Assembly (NCBI GenBank): GCA_910585945.1
Contig: CAJUHZ010000014.1
Coordinates: 1 to 64,000 of the forward strand
From: an uncultured Bilophila sp.
Lineage (GTDB): Bacteria; Desulfobacterota; Desulfovibrionia; Desulfovibrionales; Desulfovibrionaceae
DNA length: 64,000 nt
Direction of reading: 5' to 3'
A program made the translations under genes and the position numbers. A model generated the notes under the pieces. That model saw only the letters and a program-made list of their open reading frames with translations. It was not told the DNA's origin and ran no database searches. The number at the start of each line of letters is the position of its first letter. Positions within the stretch are counted from its first letter, which is position 1. Shown piece after piece: positions 53,833 to 62,724 of the stretch.

Positions 53833-54504
53833 TCAAAGCTCATGCAGCCGATCATCCACCCAGTATTCCAGGGGAAGCTCGCCGCGCACCGCCTCTATCA
53901 GCGCCTTTTCCTCCTCGCGCGGCATGGGATGCAGGCGAATGTAGACATTGCTCATGCCGTCGGCGCTGTCGCCGCGCGACGTGAGTATGGTGAAAATATT
54001 GGCCTTGTGCTTGAACAGGGTATCGAAAATCGGGCAAAGCGCCCCCGGTTCGTCCGGCAGACGCAGGGCGAGTTGCAGACCGCCGGAACGCGCTCCACTG
54101 ATTTCCACCAGCACCTTGAAAATGTCGTGATCGGTGATGATGCCCACCAGCTCATCCCGCTCGTTCACCACCGGCAGTCCGCCGAACGTGTTTTCCTCAA
54201 GCAGCAGGGCCGCTGTTTCCACTGTGTCGCTGTCGCGCACGGTGACGGGAGCAGGCGTCATGATATCCTTGATTTTCAGTTCGGAAAGCAGATAGTACAG
54301 CTCGTGCGCGTCAAGGGTTGTCGCCTTGGAAGGGGAAGCGGCCTTGATGTCGCGATCGGAAACGATGCCGATCACATGATTCCTTGCGTCCACTACCGGA
54401 AGCCGGCGGATATTGCGCTCTTTCATGAGCTTGGACGCCTTGAGCATGGATATGTCCACAGTCACTGTGGCGACATTCGTGGTCATCCATTCGCGGATCA
54501 ACAT
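53833..54504 (-). CDS. tandem CBS domain plus ACT domain protein
   Basis: The 223-residue protein starts MLIREWMTTNVATVTVD after AAGGAGG. Two CBS motifs (about 7-60 and 77-132, ending in GIVSDRDI and GIITDHDI) form a Bateman module that usually binds adenine nucleotides. They are followed by an ACT domain (LQLALRLPDEPGALCPIFDTLFKHKANIFTI), typical for amino-acid sensing. It resembles AcuB-type proteins. It is a likely small-molecule regulator; its target is unknown. The longer open frame upstream is not used. Confidence 0.9.
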   Translation of the reverse strand: MLIREWMTTNVATVTVDISMLKASKLMKERNIRRLPVVDARNHVIGIVSDRDIKAASPSKATTLDAHELYYLLSELKIKDIMTPAPVTVRDSDTVETAALLLEENTFGGLPVVNERDELVGIITDHDIFKVLVEISGARSGGLQLALRLPDEPGALCPIFDTLFKHKANIFTILTSRGDSADGMSNVYIRLHPMPREEEKALIEAVRGELPLEYWVDDRLHEL

Positions 54505-54782
54505 ATGAAACACCTCCTTGGACGAAGCTGCATACGGTGCGGCAGGCGCGCCCGCCATACTGCCGCGCCGCCGCATGGCGACAGGCGGCCTGGCGGGCGG
54601 ATTCGCGAGTTTGCGGGCCTGATTGAAACCGGATCAAGTTTACACGGGATCGGTTTCATGCACAACTGCCGCGCCCGGCGCGCTCCTCTTGCGCCGGGGA
54701 ACGCCTCCCTGTTCCGGCCGGCCGTCCTTCGGTCCTCCCTTGCGGACGCCGCGCGCCGCCCGGGACTCCGGAGACGCCCGGC

Positions 54783-55841
54783 ATGATCCTCTCCGCTCCG
54801 GGGGCGCTGGAGGCGATGTTCTCCGCAGGGATCGCCCCGTTGTGGGACAATCTGGCGCGGCCGCTGCTCCGCCTCGCATGTGCGCTCTGCGCCGGTCTGC
54901 TGGCCGCGAACCTGGTGGAGGCCCTGGGCTGGACGCGCGCCCTTGCCGCGTTCTGCTCGCCCCTGGCCCGGCTGGCGCGCCTTGGCGAAGCCGCCGCCGC
55001 GTCGTTCGCCCTGGCCTTTGTCTCTCCTTCCGCGGCCAACGCGCTGCTCGCCGAACGCCGCGATCAGGGGGCGCTCACCCTGCGCGAGCTTGTGCTGGCC
55101 AATCTTTTCAACAGCCTGCCGGCCTATATGGTGCATGCGCCCACCATGCTGTTCATGCTTTGGCCGGTGCTGGGGCGGCCGGCGCTGGTCTACGTCGGCC
55201 TCACCCTGGCCGCGGCCGCCGGCAGGACGCTCCTCACCCTGCTCTGGGGAAGGATGCTGCTGCCGAAACGGCCGCCCGAAGGGGCAAGGGATCTGACGCA
55301 GGATCCCGCGCCCGCCCTTGCGCCGGATCAGGGGAGTTCCGACCGCCCCCGCCGCGTGCCCCCCGCGCCCGGCGGCCTGGCCGGAGCCTTCGGCAAGGCA
55401 TGGGCGCGTTTCAGGCGGCGCGCCCCCCGGCTTCTGCTGTTCAGCGTGCCGATCTACCTGCTCATGTGCCTCTTGCGGCACGCAGGGGCGTTCGCCGCGG
55501 CCCAGAGCTGGCTTGCGGCCCATCTGCCGTGGGCGGGTCTGCTCAAGCCCGAAGCCCTGAGCATCGTCGTTCTCAGCCTGGCGGCCGAAATCGGCGCGCC
55601 CGTGGCCGCGGCCGGCTCCGCGCTGGACATGGGCGATCTTGCCGCCGCCGAAGTCGTGCTGGCTCTGCTGATCGGCAACATCGTCTCCACGCCCATGCGC
55701 GCCCTGCGTCACCAGTTTCCGGCCTATGCCGGCTACTACCGGCCGGCCCTCGCCCTGAAACTCCTGCTTGCCAACCAGGCGCTGCGAACAGCGAGCCTGA
55801 TCGCCGCGGCCTGGCTGTACTGGGGGTTCACCTCAAGTTAG
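54783..55841 (+). CDS. nucleoside recognition (Gate) domain membrane protein
   Basis: The 352-residue polytopic protein has two Gate/nucleoside-recognition halves: helices to about residue 160 with SPSAANALLAERRDQGALTLRELVLANLFNSLPAYMVH, and 205-352 with EIGAPVAAAGSALDMGDLAAAEVVLALLIGNIVSTPMRALRHQFP. They are joined by a Pro/Ala-rich cytoplasmic loop. Related domains occur in FeoB, SpmA/SpmB and nucleoside transporters; here it is probably a transporter of unknown substrate. There is no ribosome site of note. It is a single gene. Confidence 0.82.
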   Translation: MILSAPGALEAMFSAGIAPLWDNLARPLLRLACALCAGLLAANLVEALGWTRALAAFCSPLARLARLGEAAAASFALAFVSPSAANALLAERRDQGALTLRELVLANLFNSLPAYMVHAPTMLFMLWPVLGRPALVYVGLTLAAAAGRTLLTLLWGRMLLPKRPPEGARDLTQDPAPALAPDQGSSDRPRRVPPAPGGLAGAFGKAWARFRRRAPRLLLFSVPIYLLMCLLRHAGAFAAAQSWLAAHLPWAGLLKPEALSIVVLSLAAEIGAPVAAAGSALDMGDLAAAEVVLALLIGNIVSTPMRALRHQFPAYAGYYRPALALKLLLANQALRTASLIAAAWLYWGFTSS

Positions 55842-55850
55842 GCCATTCAG

Positions 55851-55895
55851 GGCCAGCCCTCATGAAATGTTTCGGAGCGCGAGCCGGCAATGGAG
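55851..55895 (-). repeat. fragment of the ~140 bp repeat (copy C)
   Basis: GGGCCAGCCCTCATGA here is identical to the same 16 bases at one end of copy A (39875-39890). The next 20-25 bases are still recognisably related (CGCGA ... GCCGG). The remaining sequence to the tRNA gene is not similar. It also contains one of the ATGAAATG octamers. Confidence 0.5.
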
Positions 55896-55980
55896 CCTCC
55901 TGTTTTCAAATGACCCGCGGCCCATTCAAAAAAAAGCTTGCCATGCATCTGGAAACAGGGTATTGCTCTCTTCTCTTCAC

Positions 55981-56057
55981 GGCAAGGTAGCTCAGTTGGT
56001 CAGAGCATACGGTTCATACCCGTAGTGTCGAGGGTTCAAATCCCCCCCTTGCTACCA
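55981..56057 (+). tRNA. tRNA with CAU anticodon (probably elongator tRNA-Met)
   Basis: Acceptor GGCAAGG/CCTTGCT (G-U at 1:72), anticodon loop TTCATAC, T loop GTTCAAATC, discriminator A and encoded CCA. The paired first base rules out the initiator type, which has an unpaired 1:72 and three G-C pairs in the anticodon stem. A lysidine-modified tRNA-Ile cannot be excluded from sequence alone. Confidence 0.93.
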
Positions 56058-56085
56058 GAGCAAAATCCCGCAAGGGATGAAATAG

Positions 56086-56121
56086 ACCCCCGGAAACCTG
56101 CAACAGGTTTCCGGGGGTTTT
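56086..56121 (+). terminator. intrinsic terminator of the tRNA(CAU) gene
   Basis: A 15-bp perfect stem ACCCCCGGAAACCTG / CAGGTTTCCGGGGGT with loop CAA runs into TTTT. It may also receive the convergent sigma-54 activator transcript. Confidence 0.85.
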
Positions 56122-56178
56122 GCATGACGGTCCGCGCGCCGGAAAATCCGGGGGGGGGGTCCGCGGGAACCGGGCGCG

Positions 56179-57951
56179 TCACAGCCCGTATTTCCTGATC
56201 CACTGATACAATGTCTTGCGGCTGACGCCCAGAAGCCTGGCGCATTGCGCCTTGTTGCCGTTTGTACGCGCAAGCGTTTCCCTGAGCTTCAATGCCGCGT
56301 CGTCCGTCTCGTCTCCATTGGGAAGGGACGATCTCGAATCCGGGCAAAACGTATAGCCCATCAATATGTCGCCGTCTTCCATAATGGCGGCCTCGGCAAT
56401 GATCTGCTGAAGTTCGCGCACGTTTCCCGGCCATGAATGCTGCTTGAGCCTGTGCAGAAAATCCTTGCTTATGCTTGTTGCCGTACACCCAAGGGTCTGG
56501 CGGCATTTTTTCAGAAAATGATTCACGAGGGCTTCGATATCCCTGACCCGTTCCCGCAAGGGCGGAATGTACAGCGTGATGGTGTTCAGGCGATAGAAAA
56601 GATCCGCCCGGAACGTCCCCTGCGAGACCAGTTCCTTCAGACACCGGTTTGTGGCCGTGATGATCCGGATATCCACGGAAATATTTTTCCTCCCGCCGAC
56701 ACGCACGATTTCCTTCTGTTGAATGGCGCGAAGCAGGCTGACCTGCGCCTTGGGAGAAAGCTCCGCCACTTCGTCAAGAAACAGCGTGCCGTGATTGGCC
56801 AGCTCGAATTTCCCCAGGCGGCGTTCGAGCGCGCCGGTGAAGGCTCCCCGTTCGTGCCCGAACAGTTCGCTTTCGATCAGGGTTTCCGGTATGGCGCCGC
56901 AATTGATCGTGATGAACGGCCCCATGCTCCGCCGGCTGAGGCCGTGCAGGGAAGTGGCGATGACCTCCTTGCCCGCGCCTGATTCCCCTTCGATGCAGAC
57001 ATTCACATCATAGGCCGCCACGCGCCGCACCCGCTGATACAGTTCAAGCATGGCCTGACTGCTGCCCACCACGTCGGAAGGCGACTCCCTGATTTCCTGA
57101 ATCAACGTCTTTTTCTTGCTGATCTCCAGAAACTCACGGGAGAGTCCCTGCATCAGATCCTTGACGGGAAAATATTCCAGGGCGCTGCCGACGCCCAGAC
57201 CGTCGATACTGGTCTGCTGGTACAACTGGAGCGTATCCTGCGCCGTATTGATTCCCCCTCCGTAAAACAGACAGGTCGGGCGCTTGCCGCGGGTGGCCGC
57301 GTGCACCGCCTCCAGCGTCTGATTGACATGGCGGATGGCGTATTGCACGCGATCCTGCTTTTCCAGCGGTTCGGAGCCGTGAAACGTCCAGCCCACATTG
57401 ATGATGAGGACGTCCACGCCCGCTTCCGCCGCGAAAAGTTCGGCGCTGTCGATGGAAGCCGAGAAACCGAAGGTGACAAAGCCCGCCCGCTTTGCCTCGC
57501 GCAGCATGGCCGCTTCACGTTCTTCCGAAAAACCGCGCCGGCGCAACGCCTCGAGGAAATGCCCCTGATTCATGCTCACGGCTGGCCAGTTGATGATCCC
57601 GGCCACGCCGAGAGCCTTCAAACGTCCGAACCGTTCCCGCTCCGGGCAGGAGGGATCGCCCACAAGCATGCCCGCAACCAGAGGCGTCCGGGGGCAGCGC
57701 GGCAGGATCTGGGACCGGATCAACGCTTCCGTCTGATTGTTGGCATTGCCGAAAGGAAGGAAAGATGCATGTGAAGTGACGCCCGATATACGATAAATGC
57801 CCGAGTTCAGGACCACGAGAAAGGGAATGCCTCCCTCGATTGCGCTTATCGCGCTCAGCCCCGAGCCGGGAATGGAGAAGACAAGAGGTTTTTCGGCAAG
57901 ACGGGCTTCCTCCGCCAGACGGCGGAGACGGGAAACATTTTCCGTAAACAT
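56179..57951 (-). CDS. sigma-54 activator with PEP-hydrolase-like TIM-barrel sensor domain
   Basis: The 590-residue regulator has three parts. Residues 10-275 are a PF09370-type barrel (FSIPGSGLSAISAIEGG, NSGIYR at 49-54, FGNANN, GVAGIINWPAVS). Residues 295-525 are the sigma-54 AAA+ core (Walker A GESGAGKE 322-329, GAFTGA 369-374, Walker B FLDE 391-394). Residues 565-590 are a Fis-type HTH (NKAQCARLLGVSRKTLYQWI). The sensor belongs to the same family as two proteins encoded divergently, so it probably binds their substrate or product. ATG 57951 is used; an upstream TTG frame lies in the operator region. No -24/-12 promoter was convincingly found nearby. Confidence 0.92.
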   Translation of the reverse strand: MFTENVSRLRRLAEEARLAEKPLVFSIPGSGLSAISAIEGGIPFLVVLNSGIYRISGVTSHASFLPFGNANNQTEALIRSQILPRCPRTPLVAGMLVGDPSCPERERFGRLKALGVAGIINWPAVSMNQGHFLEALRRRGFSEEREAAMLREAKRAGFVTFGFSASIDSAELFAAEAGVDVLIINVGWTFHGSEPLEKQDRVQYAIRHVNQTLEAVHAATRGKRPTCLFYGGGINTAQDTLQLYQQTSIDGLGVGSALEYFPVKDLMQGLSREFLEISKKKTLIQEIRESPSDVVGSSQAMLELYQRVRRVAAYDVNVCIEGESGAGKEVIATSLHGLSRRSMGPFITINCGAIPETLIESELFGHERGAFTGALERRLGKFELANHGTLFLDEVAELSPKAQVSLLRAIQQKEIVRVGGRKNISVDIRIITATNRCLKELVSQGTFRADLFYRLNTITLYIPPLRERVRDIEALVNHFLKKCRQTLGCTATSISKDFLHRLKQHSWPGNVRELQQIIAEAAIMEDGDILMGYTFCPDSRSSLPNGDETDDAALKLRETLARTNGNKAQCARLLGVSRKTLYQWIRKYGL

Positions 57952-57971
57952 GTGTGTCTCAATGTGTATCA

Positions 57972-58002
57972 GGTTACACAAGTGTTACCCAAAAGGTAAC
58001 AC
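57972..58002. promoter_or_regulatory. inverted-repeat operator in the divergent control region
   Basis: GTGTTACC (57982-57989) and GGTAACAC (57995-58002) form a perfect 8+8 inverted repeat with a 5-nt spacer. A further half-site, GGTTACAC, lies at 57972-57979, with GTGTATC before it. It sits between the sigma-54 activator and the first gene of the divergent operon, about 100 nt from each start. This suits an upstream activator site for that regulator. Confidence 0.6.
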
Positions 58003-58104
58003 AAAAAATAACATGAAAATACCCTGCGTACAATTCCATTTGTCGCTTTTATCATAACCTGCACCTATAGTATATATGTTTCCATATAACACATGGAGAA
58101 AAAC

Positions 58105-58857
58105 ATGTTGCCACAAGAAGAAGTTCAGGCAATCGTGCGGGCGGCAAGAACGGAAAGACGCATGATGATCGGTTCCCCTCTGTTGCCGGAAGAAAGTTGC
58201 CCGCCCTCCGCCGACTGGCTTGTCGCCTGCTACGGCGCGCGCGACAGTTCCGGAAACTTTGACTGGCTTTCCAGTTACCTGCCCTATGCGGACGCCAATG
58301 GCACGGTTCTGGAGGCGTTTGACGATATCCTCCCTTCGTGTCCCGTCCCTGTGCTGGCCGGGGTCTGCGCCGCCGATCCCTTCCGGGCGCACGATCAACT
58401 GCTTGAATCAATACGAAACAAAGGATTCAAAGGCGTTTGCAACCTCCCCAGCGTGGCTCTCATGGATGGTTCCCTCCGCACCATCGTGGAGGAACAGGGG
58501 CTTGGTTTTGAACGTGAAGCTCACCTGATGACCGTCGCCAGGAGTAAAGGGCTTTACACTCTTGCTCTGGTCTTTTCTCCCCAGGAGGCCGACGCCATGC
58601 TGGCGGCAGGGGCCGATGCCCTTCTCTTGCACCCCGGGCTTGCCTTCGACGAATCCCCAACACTCCCGATTGATGCCTATCTCGGCAAAATCACATCTCT
58701 TTCAAACCGGCTTTCTCCGGATTACCCCCTCTTTGCCTGTTCCATGGATCCCCGTCATCTGGAAGGCTTGGCATATTCCTTGCTTAATATAAGCGGGTTT
58801 TATGCCATACGATCCTTCTGCAACTCATTTCATAAATCTCCTTCGGGAGATTTATGA
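58105..58857 (+). CDS. degenerate PEP-hydrolase-like TIM-barrel protein
   Basis: The 250-residue protein resembles the middle of the canonical protein at 60394-61221. PVPVLAGVCAADPF matches its [13 protein letters not shown], and GFKGVCNLPSVALMDG matches its [16 protein letters not shown]. The signature NSGxYR motif is lost, however (ACYGARDSSGNFD at that place), and no HGGPI motif is present. It may be a non-catalytic partner or a decaying duplicate. The start at 58105 was chosen because GGAGA lies 5-6 nt upstream; the ATG at 58093 would place that motif inside the coding region. The stop codon lies inside a perfect hairpin. It is the first gene of the divergent operon. Confidence 0.75.
   Translation: MLPQEEVQAIVRAARTERRMMIGSPLLPEESCPPSADWLVACYGARDSSGNFDWLSSYLPYADANGTVLEAFDDILPSCPVPVLAGVCAADPFRAHDQLLESIRNKGFKGVCNLPSVALMDGSLRTIVEEQGLGFEREAHLMTVARSKGLYTLALVFSPQEADAMLAAGADALLLHPGLAFDESPTLPIDAYLGKITSLSNRLSPDYPLFACSMDPRHLEGLAYSLLNISGFYAIRSFCNSFHKSPSGDL
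58831..58856 (+). other. perfect hairpin spanning the stop codon of the degenerate barrel gene
   Basis: CATAAATCTCC / GGAGATTTATG form an 11-bp perfect stem with a TTCG tetraloop. The stop TGA begins at the stem's last bases. No T tract follows. It is probably an mRNA processing or stability element dividing the first gene from the next, 265 nt away. Confidence 0.55.
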
Positions 58858-59121
58858 AGCTCGCTACCCGCAGGCGTTCCGCAGCAGCGCATCAGGCATG
58901 AACGAACGGAAAGTCATGTCTCAGGGCAGATCAACATTGAGCGTTTCCCATCTCAATGTCTGAAGACGTGTCCGCTCCGGCGCATGACAGAGCAAAGCAA
59001 GCGCGCCGGCGTCTTGCGGCTGTCGCCTGCCCGCGCAACCGGGCAGGCCCGTTCACAGTGCAGATGCTCCGGGAGGCCAATGCCTGCAAGCCGCATGTGC
59101 TCGGCACAGGGGAGAACCGTC

Positions 59122-60315
59122 ATGAAACATGTCTGCATTATCGGAACATGCGATACCAAACATACTGAAATCCTGTATGTCCGCAATCTCCTGCACAGGC
59201 TTGGCATCAGTACCTGCATTGTGGATGTGGGCGTATTTGAACAGGCGTTGCCTCCAGACGCCGGACAGGTGGTTCCTCTGCGTGAAAGGCGGCCTGACGT
59301 GTTTTCCAGCATTGCCGATCGCGGCAGAGCGCTGGCCCTCATGGGAACGCTGCTTGAAGACTTTCTTGCGGAACAGCAGAACACCATCAGCGGCGTGATG
59401 GGTCTCGGCGGTTCGGGAAATACGGCTGTCGTCACCCGCGGCATGCGTCTTTTGCCGATCGGACTCCCCAAGCTCATGGTCTCTACCGTGGCCTCCGGCG
59501 ACGTGGCCCCCTATGTGGGCGCTTCCGATATCTGCATGATGCCTTCCGTAGCCGACGTGCAGGGGCTGAACGTGATGACGCGCAAAATCCTCGGCAACGC
59601 CGCGCACGCTCTGGCGGGCATGGTGCAACACCCCTGTCCGGATGAAAAGGATGGCAGGACGCTCGTCGGCATGTCGATGTTCGGGGTGACCACGCCCTGT
59701 GTGCAACAGGTCTGCGCGCTGCTGCCGGACAACTATGAGCCGCTTGTCTTCCACGCCACGGGCACGGGCGGGAGATCCCTTGAAAAACTTGTCGATTCCG
59801 GAATGGCGCGCCTTGTCATCGACCTCACGCTGACCGAAATCTGCGACCTGTTCATGGGCGGCGTCATGAGCGCGGGCGACGACAGGCTCGGCGCGATCAT
59901 CCGCACCGGCATTCCCTATGTGGGGAGCGTCGGCGCGCTGGATATGGTCAACTTTGCGGCCATGCCCACTGTTCCCGAGAAATACCGGGAGCGAACGCTC
60001 TTTGTACACAATGAAAACGTGACCCTCATGCGGACCACGGCCGAAGAAAACGCCGCAATGGGGAAGTGGATCGGAGAACGTCTCAATCGCTGCTCCGGAA
60101 AAGTCCGCTTCCTTCTGCCGGAGGGGGGCGTTTCCGCCATTGATGCGCCGGGGATGCCCTTCCATGATCCCCAAGCCGACGCCGCCCTCTTTGACGCCAT
60201 TGAAGCAAGCGTGATCCGAACCGGCGATCGACAGGTCATTCGCGTGCCGCACCACATCAATGCCCCCGCATTCGCTGAAACCGTGAGGGATCATTTCCTC
60301 GCGATCCAGGGCTGA
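59122..60315 (+). CDS. Tm-1-like / UPF0261 family protein
   Basis: The 397-residue protein starts MKHVCIIGTCDTKHTEILYV, with GGGGAG 7 nt upstream. GTxDTK (8-13), GLGGSGNT (94-101), LPKLMVSTVASGDVAPYVGASDICMMPSVADVQGLN and the C-terminal FLLPEGGVSAIDAPGMPFHDPQAD are family hallmarks (PF06792). In tomato Tm-1 this domain is fused to a PEP-hydrolase-like barrel. Here the two are separate neighbouring genes, supporting a shared function. The plant domain binds ATP; no bacterial reaction is established. It precedes the barrel gene by 78 nt. Confidence 0.9.
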   Translation: MKHVCIIGTCDTKHTEILYVRNLLHRLGISTCIVDVGVFEQALPPDAGQVVPLRERRPDVFSSIADRGRALALMGTLLEDFLAEQQNTISGVMGLGGSGNTAVVTRGMRLLPIGLPKLMVSTVASGDVAPYVGASDICMMPSVADVQGLNVMTRKILGNAAHALAGMVQHPCPDEKDGRTLVGMSMFGVTTPCVQQVCALLPDNYEPLVFHATGTGGRSLEKLVDSGMARLVIDLTLTEICDLFMGGVMSAGDDRLGAIIRTGIPYVGSVGALDMVNFAAMPTVPEKYRERTLFVHNENVTLMRTTAEENAAMGKWIGERLNRCSGKVRFLLPEGGVSAIDAPGMPFHDPQADAALFDAIEASVIRTGDRQVIRVPHHINAPAFAETVRDHFLAIQG

Positions 60316-60393
60316 CCCCGGTCGGCCCTGCCTCGCTCAGCGCCTGACGCCCCGCGCAATCACTATTCACATTCAACATCAAGGAGCAAAAGC

Positions 60394-61221
60394 ATGGCTG
60401 TTACCCGTCGCGAAATCCTTGCCAACCTGCGCGCCAAGATCGCGCGCAAGGAACCTGTCATCGGCGGCGGCGCCGGCACGGGGATTTCCGCAAAATGTGA
60501 AGAAGCCGGCGGCATTGACCTGATCGTCATCTACAATTCCGGCCGGTACCGCATGGCGGGCCGCGGCTCGCTTGCCGGGCTTCTGGCCTACGGCAACGCC
60601 AACGACATTGTTCTGGAACTGGCCCGCGAAGTGCTCCCCGTGGTGAAGAAGGTTCCCGTACTGGCCGGGATCAACGGCACGGACCCCTTTGTGAACTGGG
60701 ACGCCTTCCTCCGGCGCATCAGGGAGGAAGGCTTTGCCGGAGTCCAGAACTTCCCGACAGTGGGGCTGATCGACGGCCTGTTCCGCGCCAACCTTGAAGA
60801 AACGGGGATGAGCTACGATCTTGAAGTGGACGCCATCGCCAGGGCGCATCAGATGGATCTGCTGACCACGCCTTATGTCTTCTCGCCGGAAGACGCCCGG
60901 AAAATGGCCCTGGCCGGGGCGGATATCCTTGTGCCGCATATGGGGCTGACGACGGCGGGAAGCATCGGCGCGCGGACAGCCCGGACGCTGGAAGAATGCG
61001 TGCCGCTTATCGACGAGTGCGTGGCCGCCGCCCGTGCCGTGAACCCCGATATCATCTGCCTGTGTCATGGCGGCCCCATCGCCAATCCGGAAGACGCCGC
61101 CCGTATCCTGCACCAGTGCAAGGGCATCCAGGGATTTTACGGAGCGAGCAGCATGGAGCGGCTCCCCACCGAAATCGCCATCAGGGATCAGGTTCGCAAG
61201 TTTGTCGACATCAGGCTCTGA
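60394..61221 (+). CDS. PEP-hydrolase-like TIM-barrel protein (PF09370 type)
   Basis: The 275-residue protein is the canonical member of three related barrels in this locus. Signatures are [17 protein letters not shown] (24-40), [13 protein letters not shown] (47-59), GNAN (67-70), [17 protein letters not shown] and CHGGPI. These keep the probable active-site residues of the isocitrate lyase/PEP mutase-like fold, but no activity has been assigned to the family with certainty. AAGGAG lies before the ATG. It is flanked by the Tm-1-like protein and the anion transporter, so it likely acts on an imported acid. Confidence 0.9.
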   Translation: MAVTRREILANLRAKIARKEPVIGGGAGTGISAKCEEAGGIDLIVIYNSGRYRMAGRGSLAGLLAYGNANDIVLELAREVLPVVKKVPVLAGINGTDPFVNWDAFLRRIREEGFAGVQNFPTVGLIDGLFRANLEETGMSYDLEVDAIARAHQMDLLTTPYVFSPEDARKMALAGADILVPHMGLTTAGSIGARTARTLEECVPLIDECVAAARAVNPDIICLCHGGPIANPEDAARILHQCKGIQGFYGASSMERLPTEIAIRDQVRKFVDIRL

Positions 61222-61302
61222 TCCCGTCCCCGGCGCGGGGTGTCCTCCCCATGCCGGCCCGGCGGGGCATCCCGTCGCATCCAAATTCCGGAGGTTCCAT
61301 CC

Positions 61303-62697
61303 ATGACGCTTTCCAAACCGGCCAAATGGGCGATTGCCGTAGTCGTTGCCCTGCTGGCATACCGGGGCATTGACGTGCCGACAGATCTTGCCGATCCCAA
61401 GACGCCGCTCTTTCTGGCCATTACTGTCGGCACGGTTGTGGTCTGGGCGTTTGAACTGATGCCGGCCGCGGCTGCCGGCGTGGGCATGCTGTTCCTGTAC
61501 GCCCTGTTCGTTGTCCCGCCGAAAGTGGCGTTTGCCACGTTCAACACCTTTCTGCCGTGGATCACCTTTTCCTCATTGATCATTGCCGACGCCATGCTCA
61601 ATTCCGGACTGGGCAAGCGGATCGCCCTCCGCAGTATGCTGTTGCTGGGATCGTCCTACACGAAGACCATGATCGGCCTGATGCTGTCCGGCTTTGTCGT
61701 CGTGCTGCTGGTGCCGGCCCTGCTCGCCCGTGTCGTGATCTACATGGCCATTGCCCAGGGGCTGGTGGCGGCGCTTGACGTGGACCCCAAATCCAGAACC
61801 TCTTCCTCCCTGATCTTCGGGGGTTTTCTGGCCGCGGTGGCGCCCTCGCTGTTTATCCTCACAGGCAGTGAAGTCAACCTGATGGGCATGTATTCGACGT
61901 GGGACGTCACCAAGGCCCCCAAACCGTGGACAGACTTTCTCATCCAGATGGGACCGCTCAATGTGCTCTACATGGCCTTTTCCACCTTCATGATTTTCAT
62001 GATTCGCGGAAAGGATCCCCTGCCGGGCGAAAACAATCTGGAAAGCATTCTCAAGGCGCGTCTTGCCGAAATGGGCGGCATCAAGCCCAGCGAAATCAAG
62101 GTGCTGATCCTGCTTGTCCTCGGTCTGCTGGCCTTTATCTTTGAAAAGCGCATCGGGTACCCGGGGACCATGGTGTACAGCCTCATCATGCTGCTGGCCT
62201 TTGTGCCGGGCGTTGATCTGTGCGACGGCAAAAGCTTCGGCAAGCTCAATCTCTCCTTTGTCTTCTTTCTCGCCTCCTGTCAGGCTATCGGCATGGTGGC
62301 CGGGGAACTCCATGTGGACAAATGGCTTTCCAATCTGATGCTTCCCCTCCTGCAGGGGCAGGGCGACACCACGGCCGTGCTCATCACCTACCTCAGCGGT
62401 CTGTTCATCAACTTTCTGCTCACGCCCATGGCCGCAACAGGGTCCATGTGCGGCCCGCTGGCTCAGCTTGCCCTGCAACTGGGAATCGATCCCCAGGTGC
62501 TGGTCTACGCCTTCCTGTATGGCCTTGAACAGTACGTCCTGCCGTACGAAATCGGGGTATTCATGTACATCTTTGTGACCGGAGCCATAACGCACAGGCA
62601 TGTCGTGCCCGCCCTGGCGCTCAGAATGGTGTTTGTGCCCGTCATGCTGGCGCTTGTCGCTGTTCCGTACTGGACCTTTCTTGGCTTGCTCAAGTAA
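61303..62697 (+). CDS. DASS/SLC13-family anion:sodium symporter
   Basis: The 464-residue membrane protein has about 11-12 helices. It includes LPWITFSSLIIADAMLNSGLGKRIALR, the first hairpin region (TGSEVNLMG) and a second (LLTPMAATGSMCGPLA), corresponding to the two substrate/Na+ hairpins of the divalent anion symporters. Typical substrates are C4-dicarboxylates, citrate, sulfate or sulfonated acids. GGAGG lies 8 nt before the ATG. In this operon it presumably imports the compound handled by the barrel proteins. Confidence 0.9.
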   Translation: MTLSKPAKWAIAVVVALLAYRGIDVPTDLADPKTPLFLAITVGTVVVWAFELMPAAAAGVGMLFLYALFVVPPKVAFATFNTFLPWITFSSLIIADAMLNSGLGKRIALRSMLLLGSSYTKTMIGLMLSGFVVVLLVPALLARVVIYMAIAQGLVAALDVDPKSRTSSSLIFGGFLAAVAPSLFILTGSEVNLMGMYSTWDVTKAPKPWTDFLIQMGPLNVLYMAFSTFMIFMIRGKDPLPGENNLESILKARLAEMGGIKPSEIKVLILLVLGLLAFIFEKRIGYPGTMVYSLIMLLAFVPGVDLCDGKSFGKLNLSFVFFLASCQAIGMVAGELHVDKWLSNLMLPLLQGQGDTTAVLITYLSGLFINFLLTPMAATGSMCGPLAQLALQLGIDPQVLVYAFLYGLEQYVLPYEIGVFMYIFVTGAITHRHVVPALALRMVFVPVMLALVAVPYWTFLGLLK

Positions 62698-62724
62698 GGC
62701 TAACCAATAAAAAAGGAGAATCCC

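Noticed and set aside
58831..58856. Rho-independent terminator after the degenerate barrel gene
   Set aside because: The stem is perfect but contains the stop codon and is not followed by T residues. It was kept only as an unspecified hairpin.
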